From assembly GCA_946406115.1 (NCBI GenBank), contig OX291552.1:10116836-10180835 (forward strand): 64,000 bases of DNA, read 5' to 3'. Position 1 is the stretch's first letter. Each line of letters starts with the position of its first letter. The stretch comes from Apoda limacodes (lineage: Eukaryota > Arthropoda > Insecta > Lepidoptera > Limacodidae). Below, piece by piece: positions 36,242 to 47,267 of this stretch. A program made the translations under genes and the position numbers. The notes under the pieces are model-generated. The model did no database searches and was not told the origin of the DNA. It saw only the letters and a program-made list of their open reading frames with translations.

Positions 36242-36527
36242 TGTTACGAGTACAACAGGGATGTTTCCCCATTGTCTCCGATGAGCACCTACTTGCGATC
36301 TTCCAACAAACGAATTGGGCAACCAAACTTTGAGTCAGCATCTCGGCTCATGGGAACGAGGAACGAAGACCAGGTGCCTTTGATCATCGATCGCCGATGA
36401 GCGAGGACGTCATAGTAGACGCTCACATTTTCGTCATATTATATTCTACTTTAATATAATTTGCATTTTCTTTGCTTTTTATTTGTTCACTTTTTAAAAA
36501 TCCTATCCGGCGGCCAACTAACGTAAT
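36242..36527 (+). repeat. 5' LTR (286 bp)
   Basis: Starts TGTTACGAGTAC, ends AACTAACGTAAT. Differs from the 3' LTR by a replaced segment: 7 nt (ttctttg) here against 29 nt there, so the AATAAA hexamer present in the 3' LTR is missing here. Confidence 0.9.
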
Positions 36528-36546
36528 TGGCGCAGTCGGTAGGATA
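36528..36546 (+). promoter_or_regulatory. Primer-binding site (tRNA-Ser type)
   Basis: TGGCGCAGTCGGTAGGATA follows the LTR directly and resembles the complement of a tRNA-Ser 3' end, the primer usual for insect errantiviruses. Confidence 0.75.
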
Positions 36547-36924
36547 GTCGAGACAGTGCGTGAAACGAAAATTTTTCGCGGCTGATAGTCGTTTCGTCGA
36601 CGCGTCGACTATCATTCAACCTACGTGTTTAGCCGCCGGGAGAGCAAGAAAAGTCATTCAGACGACACCGTGGCCGGTATCCAGAAATCGACACCAGGAA
36701 AACGGGTTACCACAGTATGCTGATCGAGAATTTTATGTGAGTGCGCTATATTTCTTATTGGTGGCTATATCCTAAATTTTCCTTGTTACCAATTTTTTTT
36801 TTTTTCTCTAGCCAAAATTTTTCACCCACGATCAAACGCGTTAGGGTCAGACGATAGGCGTAAGGCTCTCCGCATCGCGCAGAGGGACGCGTTTAGATCT
36901 CTAGATAGTATAGAAGAGCAAACA
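36547..36924 (+). other. Leader with a possible small intron
   Basis: Untranslated leader of gag. It contains a consensus-like donor (tat|gtgagt at 36736) and, about 75 nt on, a long pyrimidine tract ending ctag (near 36811). These could serve leader splicing or the splice donor for env mRNA; untested. Confidence 0.45.
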
Positions 36925-38016
36925 ATGGCTCAGACACCTACAGTCGATCAGGCTAACCTTACCTCGGTAGCCGGTATCACTGATAGTATTTATAAGGCGT
37001 TAAGGTTAGTTCCCGATTTTGATGGAAACTCTAATACTTTAATTAGGTTTTTGAATATTTGTGACCGTTTAGTAGAGACGTACGTTAACCCGGAACCGGG
37101 GCACGAACTACAAAATTATTCTTTATTGAATGGTATCTTAAATAAAATAACAGGTCCCGCCGCCAGATTTTTATCTACTAACGGAGTGGCTCGCGACTGG
37201 AACGGGATCAGAAATAGTTTAATTCATAATTTTTCCGACCAGAGAGATGAGTCAGCTCTCTACACTGACTTATCTGTGCTTCAACAAGGCAGTGACACAC
37301 CGAGTGCTTTTTACGAACGAGTCCAAAATTTGCTCAGTATCATAATAACTTATGTAGAACTGCATGAAACCGTTTCTACTACAATCGACGCAAAACGCAC
37401 CCTTTATAAGAAACTAGCATTGCAAACATTTTTAAAAGGTTTACGAGAACCTCTAGGTTCGCGTATACGGTGTATGCGGCCGTCTAGCTTAGAAACTGCA
37501 CTACAATATGCGCAGGAGGAATTAAATATAATTTACCTGCAAAATAAAGCATCTTTTACTCACAATACAAGTAACAAACCTATTCAAAACGAGTTCAGGC
37601 CCTTTATTCCATCTCATATTAACTCCAGAAGAGATCCAAATATTTCGCAGCAATTTTTACCATTGCCTTATATTCCACCCGTGCCTAGGAACTCTACTCC
37701 CCAGTTAGGTCCCTCAAGAACTCAAAAAATGTTCAGAGCTTTACCACGATCGAATATGACCACAGGATTTAGAATCCCGCCCAAACCGCATCCCCAAAAC
37801 TATCCTAGACCAATGAGTGGCGTCAGTCACCCAGTAGCAAGACCTTTACCACTTACACAAGAAATGAATTTAAATGAAAGTTACGACCCTTATTATCAGA
37901 CTGACATTCACCAAAACTACTACGAAAATTTACCAAATAACTCCAATTTTGAGAACTTTGACGTAGAGTACTACGAAATGCCAGATTTGGCATTAAAATG
38001 CAATGTTTATGAATGA
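36925..38016 (+). CDS. gag: LTR element gag
   Basis: 363-codon frame starting ATGGCTCAG after aaaca. Capsid-like alpha-helical protein of the gypsy group (LVPDFDGNSNTLIRFLNICD, the usual 'F.G....L..F...C' opening; FLKGLREPLGSRIR near residue 170). The C-terminal ~130 residues are Pro/Asn/Tyr-rich and there is no CCHC zinc knuckle, as is common in errantivirus gags. Ends in TGA; the pol frame continues in the same phase immediately after. Confidence 0.88.
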   Translation: MAQTPTVDQANLTSVAGITDSIYKALRLVPDFDGNSNTLIRFLNICDRLVETYVNPEPGHELQNYSLLNGILNKITGPAARFLSTNGVARDWNGIRNSLIHNFSDQRDESALYTDLSVLQQGSDTPSAFYERVQNLLSIIITYVELHETVSTTIDAKRTLYKKLALQTFLKGLREPLGSRIRCMRPSSLETALQYAQEELNIIYLQNKASFTHNTSNKPIQNEFRPFIPSHINSRRDPNISQQFLPLPYIPPVPRNSTPQLGPSRTQKMFRALPRSNMTTGFRIPPKPHPQNYPRPMSGVSHPVARPLPLTQEMNLNESYDPYYQTDIHQNYYENLPNNSNFENFDVEYYEMPDLALKCNVYE

Positions 38017-41000
38017 ACAACAAGTAGACGATTCAAACTTAAATTTTCAGTTGGACCAGAAAGCCGGTGCCCCAGAATAGATTTAAATATCCAGAACAAT
38101 CTTCACTTACCATACATTGAAATAGCTAACCCCCCGTTAAAACTATTAATTGACACAGGTGCAAATCGGTCATTTATTAGTCCAGAGGCTGTAAAACAAT
38201 ATTTTCCACACTTTACCATCAACTATGATCCATTCGAAGTGACTAACGTGCACGCTACAACCAAAAACCACTATTCTATAACCTTACCTTGTTTTGAAGA
38301 ATTTTGTGTAAACGATTATATAAAGTTATTCATATACAGATTCCATGACTATTTTGACGGATTAATTGGTCAAGACCTATTGGAAAAATTTGAAGCTACA
38401 ATAAACCTTAAAAGTTTTATACTGATTACAAAATTTGCTAAAAATCCAATAAAAAAATACCATCCCATCAAAATGTATAACGAAACTATTCCGGCTCATA
38501 CATCTAAATTAGTCAAAGTGCCTTTAAATGCCCAAGACGGACACACTCTAGTTCAAGAGCAAATCATTTGCAATTGTACTATTCATGAATGCTTAACAAC
38601 CGTTAATAACAAATGTGGAATCGTAGAAGTAGAAAATAGGACATCAAAAGACATAGTTTTGCCTTTTAACCAAGACTCTATTAGTGTTTGTAGTTTAGAT
38701 AAATGCTATTTTACTTCCCCAAATAATCGAGAAAACTATGACAAACAAACCGACGCACACTTATTTAACGAACAGACTATACAAACAGACAGAACAAAAG
38801 ATGTACTTTCGCGTTTGCGCACGGAGCACTTAAATGCAGAAGAGAAAGCAAACTTATTAAAAATCTGCAAAGAATATTCAGATGTATTCTACGTTGAGAA
38901 CGAACCCTTAACTTTTACTAATAAAATCAAACATCATATTAAGACCACTGATGAAATCCCAGTACACAGTAAATCATATAGATATCCATACATACACAAA
39001 CAGGAAGTACAAACGCAAATAAAAAAAATGCTGGAGCAGGGAATTATTAGACCTTCAACTTCAGCGTGGAGTGCACCTATTTGGATAGTACCAAAAAAAT
39101 CTGACGCATCGGGAAAAACAAAGTGGAGATTAGTTGTCGACTATAGAAAACTTAACGACAAAACTATTGACGACAAATATCCAATACCTAACATAACTGA
39201 CATTTTGGACAAACTAGGTAAGTGTCAGTATTTCTCTAGCCTAGACCTAGCTAGTGGATTCTACCAGGTAGAAATGAATCCTTCGGACATACATAAGACA
39301 GCCTTCAGCGTAGATCACGGCCATTACGAATTTTTACGCATGGGAATGGGCATGAAAAATTCTCCGTCTACTTTTCAAAGGGTAATGGACAACGTGCTCA
39401 GAGGGCTTCAAAACGTTATTTGTGTAGTTTATCTTGATGATATCTTAGTCTTTTCTACTTCCCTTCAGGAACATATGATAAATCTAGAAAAGATATTCCA
39501 AAGACTGAGAGAATCTAATTTCAAGATACAAATGGATAAGTCCGAATTTCTGAAACATGATACCCCATATTTAGGTCATATAATTACTCCAGGAGGCGTT
39601 AAACCCAATCCTGATAAAATTAGCGCAATCCTGAAATATCCCATTCCAAAAACGTCCAAACAAATTAAGGGTTTTCTAGGACTTTTAGGTTACTATCGAC
39701 GATTCATCCCCGATTTTGCAAGACTAACTAAGCCTATGACAAAATGTCTAAAAAAAGGAGCGAAAATTAACCTCACACCTGAATATTTACAATGATTTGA
39801 AACTTGTAAGACTTTACTAACAAATGACCCAATACTACAATATCCTGACTTTACCAAGGAATTTATTTTGACTACTGATGCATCTAACGTTGCAATAGGC
39901 GCCGTTTTATCCCAGGGAGCAATAGGAGTTGATAGACCAATAGGTTACGCATCGCGAACATTAAATGATAGTGAACTTAACTATTCAACTATCGAAAAAG
40001 AACTCCTTGCGATTGTTTGGGCTACTAAATATTTCAGACCTTATCTTTTTGGCCAAAAATTTAAAATAGTGAATGATCATAAGCCATTGCAGTGGCTTAT
40101 GAACTTAAAAGAACCCAACTCGCGTCTTACTAGGTGGCGCCTTAAACTGTCAGAATTTGAATTCTCAATTGTATACAAAAAGGGTAAGACCAATCTTAAC
40201 GCAGACGCACTTTCAAGAATTGAAATCCATAATGAAGAAGTTGAATCCTTGGTAGTCAACATGTCTGAGACCCCTAACCGACGACACTCTAGTTCCACTC
40301 TAACCGCACCGTCCGAAAACGGTTTTCACAGTTCATCATCTACTGAAACAGCCCACACTAGTGCCGAAAGTCCGAAAGTTTTAGAAATACCTATATCTGA
40401 AAATCCTTTAAATACATATCGAAAACAATTAGTTATTAACATAGTTCCAAACTCAACTAGATCTAAACCTAGAATTACTAAGCCTTTTGAGGCGTATCAA
40501 AAAATTTCAGTCGACATTTCTGAAGACGATATTGAACAGGGAGTTATTGACATAATAAAAAATTATGTTAACCCAACCATGCAAAATACTACTGCAATAT
40601 TAGTTCATCCCTTGGACAAAATGTATAGCATTGTACCCATAATACAACAAACATTTAAAAATTCCTCTATGAACCTTAAATTAGTAAAACATGAACTAAA
40701 AAATGTACATCAGCACTTAAACCAACAAGACATCATACAAAAATACCACGAAGGAAAAACAAACCATCGTGGAATTAACGAGACCTATATGTCCTTATCA
40801 CAAAACTATTTTTGGCCCAAAATGAAAGATAGTATCAGCCAATATATAAAAGAATGCACAATTTGCGCTCGCGCAAAATACGATCGTAACCCCATACACC
40901 AACAGTTTAAAATTGTGCCACCACCAACCAAACCTTTCGCAATCATTCACGCCGATGTTTTAACAATCGAACACGAAAAATATCTCACGATCATAGACTC

Positions 41001-41793
41001 ATTTTCTAAATATGCACAAGCCTATAGAATATCTGACTGTACTGCACCCAACATCTTAAAAGCTTTTTTAATATTTTGCACCCACCACGGCTTCCCAATT
41101 ACCTTGACAACAGATCAGGGAACCGAATTCACGAATCAAGTTATATCTGAATTTTTCAAAATGCATAAAGTACAACACCATACTACAGCAACTAATGCTC
41201 CTAATGAAAATGGCATGGTGGAACGTTTCCATAGTACACTCTTAGAGCATTTAAGACTATTAAAATTGCAACACAATAATGAAAGCACCCCTAGTTTGAT
41301 CACTTACGCCCTAATAGCTTATAATAGTTCTATTCACAGCCTTACAAAATGTCGACCTTTTGACCTTATTAACGGACATTTTGACCCTCGTGACCCCACT
41401 GACATAAATCTGACAGAACGATTACTACAACAATACTTACAAGATCACCGCAATAGAATGGAAACAGTTTATAAAATTATACACGAGACATCCCAAAACG
41501 AACGAGAAACGCTGATGACGCAACGTAATATTGGAAGAGAACCTATAATAGAATATAAACAGGGACAGGAAGTTTACATTCAAAACCCACAAGCAACTAG
41601 ACATAAACTTGCACCTCGTTTCACTCATGACACAGTCACTTCAAATCTACCTATACACATATATACATCAAAAAAACGTGGACCAATAGCTAAAAACCGA
41701 CTGAAACGACCTCTAAAAAATAAAGCCCCACAATTGTTACAGATGTCTGACACTCCTGACAACCCTGACCCAAGCACAAGACATCCAACTTGA
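38017..41793 (+). pseudogene. pol: LTR element pol, interrupted by one TGA
   Basis: Same frame as gag, directly after its TGA. Domains in order: aspartic protease (LLIDTGANRSF, ~38143), reverse transcriptase (WRLVVDYRKLN, FSSLDLASGFYQ, catalytic YLDDILVFS at ~39428), an in-frame TGA at 39793-39795, RNase H (TTDASNVAIGAVLSQG at 39868, then YSTIEKELLAIVWA), integrase zinc finger (H-H then CTICARAK, ~40745-40880), integrase catalytic core (HADV, TTDQGTEF, NGMVERFH giving D-D-E). The frame is otherwise unbroken to TGA 41791-41793. The second TGA would separate RT from RNase H and integrase, so the copy is probably defective unless read through. No restored product is proposed. Confidence 0.88.
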
Positions 41794-43429
41794 CAGTCTA
41801 CAAGATGGACCCGGGATATTGCCTTTCAAACTTGGACCTACTAAGATTATATCCCACTTCCATAGCTTTTTACAAGACATCGACATCGGTAACATAGAGC
41901 AACATATTAATACTCTACAAAATCAACTAACCGAGACTTCTAATAGACTTTCTAATCAAAGCTACGCAACTTTTAAATATCAAATTTTGCACTTGTTTGA
42001 CGCGTTAAATAAAATGTCCATGCAACTTGAAACTCTTGAACCTCATAGAGTTAGGCGAAGATTAATAAACCCTTTAGGAACGTTCATCAAAAGCATAACC
42101 GGAAACCTTGACCATGACGATGCCTTGAAATTCGAGAATGCTCTTCAAATTTTACAAAAAAATCAACAACATATTTCGAAAACTTTTAATAAACATATTA
42201 CTTTATATAAGGACATCAATTTTCAACAAAACCTAGTTCTCAGTAATTTGACGCTTAATCAAAAAAAATTAGAAAAAGCACTTTCATATATCATAAATAT
42301 AAGTTACACAGCCGGTGACCTAATGACTCGCTACGCCCGCCTTTCACAGGTATTCGTCGTAATCAGCGAAAACGTGCAAGAATTATCAGCTGAAATTATT
42401 AGGTTAGAAAATATATTAGCGTTTAGTCGTACTAGTTCTATGCACCACTCTATATTAGCAGTTACCGATATAATAAACATCGTAACTAAACTTAGGAATA
42501 TATATAGCACCGATCAAGTATTAGATCTAGATAATAGGTATTATTATGATACGATTAGGTTAGGAACGTACTTTATAGACAAAAAACTCGTGATTGTTCT
42601 TAAAATACCAATCACTTCCTCTACAACTTACCAGTTATACCGACTTTGTCCAGTTCCTAACAAAAATTTCGAAGTTATCCTATCTCAATTTCCATACATA
42701 GCCATCAATTCCAAAGAATATACGTACATGGAGGCTGAATGCCCTAAGGTAGACAAGTGGTATCTCTGCGAACAAAAGATCAGCCATCAATCCCGCACGC
42801 AACGTGACTGCATAAGCAAACTAATAGATTCGCAGGAGATAGATGAAACGTGTCAACCCACGCCTATCTCTCTGCAAAAGGAGGCTCTTACAGAACTAGA
42901 CAGCCAGCATTACATTATTTCATTTCCAAAACCTACTAAAGTAAAAATATCATGTAATCATGAAAAACATAGAATTTTGGAAGGGAGCTACCTAGCCGCT
43001 TTACCCCATAACTGTAAAATCAAGACACCCGAATTTACAATTGCGAATATTGAAAACAGGTTACTTGGAAAACCTTTACAAATAATTACTTTCCCACAAA
43101 TTTCATTTTCACAGAAGAGAGGACCTCATTACAATTTAACAACAATTGATTTAGACAGATTGCACCACATTCAGAAACAAATAACAATGGAAGTTCCGAT
43201 TAAACTTGAAACAATGAATTCAATGTATCACACAACAATCCCACTGTATAGCTTAGTCATACTCGGTGCAAGCGTACTTACTTTCATTGCATATTGCCTT
43301 CGCAGAAAATCAAAGTTATCACTGCTGTCGTCAAACGGAATATTTAAAGTGAATACTTCCCAGGATACTGAGATGAGGTCATCGCAAGATAGAAAGGCCG
43401 CAACATTTGCATTAGACATTGGCAAATAG
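41717..43429 (+). CDS. env: LTR element env-like glycoprotein
   Basis: Open in one frame from about 41717 to TAG 43429, overlapping the end of pol. There is no in-frame ATG near the start, so it is presumably made from a spliced mRNA; a good acceptor (ttgttacag) sits at 41734-41742. The N-terminal portion has a short hydrophobic stretch (CLTLLTTLTQ) that may be a signal peptide, then an ectodomain with a furin-type site RVRRR (about residue 80 counting from 41819) followed by a glycine- and hydrophobic-rich fusion-peptide-like segment, as in errantivirus and baculovirus F-type envelopes. A C-terminal membrane anchor (SLVILGASVLTFIAYCL) precedes a ~50-residue tail. The frame is uninterrupted. 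Confidence 0.85.
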   Translation, partial: KIKPHNCYRCLTLLTTLTQAQDIQLDSLQDGPGILPFKLGPTKIISHFHSFLQDIDIGNIEQHINTLQNQLTETSNRLSNQSYATFKYQILHLFDALNKMSMQLETLEPHRVRRRLINPLGTFIKSITGNLDHDDALKFENALQILQKNQQHISKTFNKHITLYKDINFQQNLVLSNLTLNQKKLEKALSYIINISYTAGDLMTRYARLSQVFVVISENVQELSAEIIRLENILAFSRTSSMHHSILAVTDIINIVTKLRNIYSTDQVLDLDNRYYYDTIRLGTYFIDKKLVIVLKIPITSSTTYQLYRLCPVPNKNFEVILSQFPYIAINSKEYTYMEAECPKVDKWYLCEQKISHQSRTQRDCISKLIDSQEIDETCQPTPISLQKEALTELDSQHYIISFPKPTKVKISCNHEKHRILEGSYLAALPHNCKIKTPEFTIANIENRLLGKPLQIITFPQISFSQKRGPHYNLTTIDLDRLHHIQKQITMEVPIKLETMNSMYHTTIPLYSLVILGASVLTFIAYCLRRKSKLSLLSSNGIFKVNTSQDTEMRSSQDRKAATFALDIGK

Positions 43430-43441
43430 TCGCTTGTCTAC

Positions 43442-43450
43442 GAGGGGAGG
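43442..43450 (+). promoter_or_regulatory. Polypurine tract
   Basis: gaggggagg directly before the 3' LTR; its position fixes the LTR start at 43451. Confidence 0.85.
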
Positions 43451-43758
43451 TGTTACGAGTACAACAGGGATGTTTCCCCATTGTCTCCGATGAGCACCTA
43501 CTTGCGATCTTCCAACAAACGAATTGGGCAACCAAACTTTGAGTCAGCATCTCGGCTCATGGGAACGAGGAACGAAGACCAGGTGCCTTTGATCATCGAT
43601 CGCCGATGAGCGAGGACGTCATAGTAGACGCTCACATTTTCGTCATATTATATTCTACTTTAATATAATTTGCATTACTGTAATTTTATAATAAATTTAT
43701 AAAGACTTTTTATTTGTTCACTTTTTAAAAATCCTATCCGGCGGCCAACTAACGTAAT
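43451..43758 (+). repeat. 3' LTR (308 bp)
   Basis: Starts TGTTACGAGTAC, ends AACTAACGTAAT. Contains AATAAA at 43690-43695 within the 29-nt segment that differs from the 5' LTR. Confidence 0.9.
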
Positions 43759-43985
43759 TTTTTTATAAATAAAAAATAAACTTTGTTGTTATTATTTTAT
43801 GTGATTAATTACTTCGCCTAATAATTACTAGCAGTAAAATCTGTTTACCTGTGGACAAACGACGGCCAAAACTGTATTTACTCATAGAAAGCAAATAACG
43901 AAGTTAACCATCATATAGCATAATGGTGTGTTATATCTGAGAATTGGCATGAATTAGCATGTTTACTTATAATTATTAATAATTT
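43759..43985. other. AT-rich spacer
   Basis: Nothing recognised between the LTR element and the SINE. Confidence 0.4.
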
Positions 43986-44230
43986 TTGGACATTACACAC
44001 AGCGCCGTCTATCCCCAAAGTAAGCAAAGCTTGTGTTATGAATACCAGACAACGGATACAAATATATTTTTTTTTTCTGTAAATACAAACATATCATACA
44101 TAAATACACCCAGACTCAAGATAAACACAAATGCTTATCACATTAATGTTTGTCCAGTGCGGGTATCGAACCCACGCCCTCTGCACAGCAGCCGACCTAT
44201 AGGCTGCGAGGGATTACTACATAAAGTCAT
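43986..44230 (-). repeat. tRNA-derived SINE
   Basis: On the minus strand 'gtgggttcgatacccgcac' contains a good RNA polymerase III B box (GGTTCGATACC), preceded by a degenerate tRNA-like head. The element's other end has 'gacattacacacagcgccgt' (plus strand), repeated in diverged form near 18897. No intact tRNA gene: the cloverleaf cannot be closed. Confidence 0.7.
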
Positions 44231-44367
44231 ATATATCATATACAGCTTTATGCTGACCGCCACATCATCATGACCGAATCAGATCTGCCCAATCTCTTTA
44301 GGCACAGTTTGAAGATTATAGTCTGAAATAGCAGAGACCACTTTTTATCCCGCAGCTTTCTTAAGAA

Positions 44368-44434
44368 GCCGGATTCTTACGAAAATTCCTTAAATACTAC
44401 TTTAGTATTTAAGGAATTTTCGTAAGAATCCGGC
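44368..44434. repeat. Perfect 32-bp palindrome with 3-nt loop
   Basis: Left arm 44368-44399, loop ctt, right arm 44403-44434, no mismatch. Arms begin gccggattcttacg and end in cgtaagaatccggc. Confidence 0.95.
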
Positions 44435-47267
44435 ACCGATAGCCGAATTTAGGGCGGGTAGTTGTTTTGGAGTTTTGGAGGGCAGGCGGGCGCCGATGTC
44501 AATTTATCTTCCTCTTGTATTTTTCGAAACAATAAATAATAAATACATACTTAGTTTTAGGTAAACATATTTTTTATTCATTTAACAACTCGTTTGTCAT
44601 AAAAATTCAACACATAAACAGTCTCAAAAGTTCAAAAATCTCTCACAACCAATATATATATATATAGATATATTAATACTTCTAAACAAAATAGATAATT
44701 TAATAGGCACCAATTTTCACAAACAACAATTTAACACTTTAAAATACGCTATAATACTATACATAAGTACGTTGTTTACATGGTACGTAACATTAAAGAT
44801 CTGTCAAAATTTTCATCGACCGTCTCGAACTTATTTCCGTGAATAGCTTTGACGCCTTATAAATGTGTAGTGTACGGTATGTTGTGTACGTAGGTTAAGC
44901 TTTTTTAGCCATTTTCATTTAGCCCCTAAAACGTTAAACAAGAACTTTTGAAAATAACGAATAAAATTTAGATACTATTAGATGGTATTATTTTTTATTG
45001 AATATAAGTTTGTATAATTTATACAAAAAATATATACTGGAAGACATAAAAATGCAATATTGACAAATCTTACAATACCTCTGTACATTTTAGCTGGCAT
45101 AGATATTATTTCAAAACGAAATTTTAAATATACACAAATCGCAAAATGCAATATACACAAATCTTAAAGTCCCTCTGTGCATTTCAGCTAGCATACATAA
45201 TATTTTGAAACGAAACAGAGATATGCAAAATACACAAATCTTACAGTACCTCTGTAAATTTTAGCAGACATAGATGATATTTTATTAAGAAGTTTAAAAC
45301 ATAAAAAACGCAATATACACAAATCTTACAATACCTCTGTGCATTTTAGCTGCCATAAATAATATTTAGAAACGAACTTTTAAATATAAAAAATGCAATA
45401 TACACAAATCTTAAAGTTCCTCTGTGCATTTCAGCTAGCAATCATAATATTTTGAAACGAAATAAAGAAATGCAAAATACACAAATCTTACAGTACCTCT
45501 CTACATTTTAGCAGACATAGATAATATATTGTAACGAATGTTTAAACATAAAACATGCTAGAATATACACATTCAATAAGTCTTAAACTGAACAATCTCA
45601 CAACATGTACCAAAACAGTTCAATATTAAACAATTACTTAGCTTTAAACGTAAGTAATAATATCGAAATCATTTAATTATAGAATTACGAAAATACTTAG
45701 CATTCGAAGTAGACAACTTCCAACATTCTTGCTCAATTTCTGTAATATCTAAAACTAGAATAAGGCAAAACATTTATAATTAATAAAACTACTGAACATT
45801 TCCATTGGCAGATTTATTTAATATCAGGCTAATAAAATTACCTAAATAGGGTAATTTATCGATTTTCAAATATTGGAAACTTCAAACGGATCAAAATCTT
45901 GATGGTGTACTTTAGCTTATGGCCAGCTATGCCTGACAATCATTGCATTTAAGTTCTTATACTATGAGTTTCTTTTAAATAGACTTTTTATTATTACAAA
46001 ATTTAGAGACGCAATATACAAATATTGAACGTTATTGCTATAGTATCTCAATTAAAAATCTTTTTTTATATTACAAAATATATCTAAAAATAAATAGATA
46101 TAAAACCTAATAATAAATTGTAATATTTTGCTATTACGTTAATTTTTTTATGTATACAAACCAGTAGTTAAGATCGTCATAACTGCCTCAACAGATATTT
46201 TTAGTTTCCTCTTTGTACAAAAAGAATTTTAGAAATGTGCTTATACATAAATATACAACTGGTTATAGGATATTTTTAGAACGTTTCTTAATGTTTTTAG
46301 GATAAATCTGTGGCTTAGAACGGTCTCTTACGCAGATATTCTATGTACAACTTGCAGATTTATCCTAGAAACCATCATTTTCCAAATATAAGCTTATGAC
46401 TCGTTATATATTTCTATAGAAGCAAACTTTTTATATTCGCTTTGATCAAATAGGACGTCAAAAACTACCATTGGTGGCGTTAGTACACCGTTTTAAATAC
46501 CAAAATAGACTGAATATAAAAAAATATAAGACATAAAAATTATTGCTACGGTAACAAAATTATTTCACAATATATAACCTCTTTTTTAGTAGTAAAACTT
46601 TTTAAAAGGCAGTCTGCATGTTTTAATATCTTAGGTTATTTATAGAACATTTTCTTTTAAAAAATCTATTCTTAGCTAATCCAGATTAAAATTATTCCAA
46701 ATACAGCACAATATTAAAATTATTTAATGGTAATGCTGGCGACAATCGATATAAGGTTATTAGTGGCGGGTACAGAGGAAAATAAAATGAAATCTTTTAT
46801 AATGAGAAACTAAATTTCTTTCCCTACAAGTAATAAGTGCATCAATACATTATAAAACTCAACGTCTCTCTGTCTGTCCGTCTGTTTATGTTTTTTTCAC
46901 GGTTAAACACCAGCGGTTTTATCTCAATAAAATTTGGAATGTTTCGTTAAAAAAAAAAAAAAACTAAATGAGATTTTGGACTTTCGACTTCAATTTAAGT
47001 TTTAATTTTATTTTAATCTCGGTTTAACAGTGCAGTCTGGTACCCAAATATCACTAGGCTTATGAATCCTGTGCCTAAACAGCACAATAATATCACAAGT
47101 CTAGAACCCAAACCGCACTGGACTATTGACTTGCAGTTTGGGTTATCTGTTGGTCCACCCTCTGTGCACGCCACTGCTCGTTATGGAAAAGGAGGCATAG
47201 GTTCAGCAGTGAACATCATTATACTAAGATATGTACGTCCTGATTGAGTGCAAGTGTCAACAATATT
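44435..47267 (-). other. Probable long 3' UTR or downstream region of the TULIP gene
   Basis: AT-rich, no coding frames; minus-strand AATAAA hexamers occur (for example plus-strand tttatt near 44573). Includes the tandem array at 45050-45560. Whether it is transcribed is unknown. Confidence 0.35.
45050..45560. repeat. Higher-order tandem array (ABC)x2, ~80-bp units
   Basis: Six units, each starting 'caaatctta' at 45064, 45158, 45235, 45320, 45405 and 45482. Units alternate in three types: A 'acaatacc', B 'aaagt(c/t)cc', C 'acagtacc', in order A-B-C-A-B-C. Type-to-type spacing is 256, 247 and 247 bp, so the trimer, not only the monomer, was duplicated. Confidence 0.85.

Larger units (their letters stand above)
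36242..43758 (+). mobile_element. Ty3/gypsy errantivirus-type LTR retrotransposon, full length
   Basis: Two LTRs, a primer-binding site, gag, pol, env and a polypurine tract in canonical order, 7517 bp. The first ~230 bp and last ~65 bp of the two LTRs are identical on reading, so the insertion is young. Flanks are T-rich (TTTT on both sides), compatible with a 4-bp target duplication but not informative. Two in-frame TGA codons interrupt the gag-pol reading frame. Confidence 0.93.

Noticed and set aside
36560..36775. 71-codon frame in the LTR element leader
   Set aside because: Starts at GTG, no ATG; leader sequence with a splice-donor-like site, so not annotated as a gene.
44150..44185. 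Possible tRNA gene
   Set aside because: Good B box but no closable cloverleaf or acceptor stem; tRNA-derived SINE.
45050..45560. Possible CRISPR-like array
   Set aside because: Units are head-to-tail full-length monomers without unique spacers, in an insect genome.
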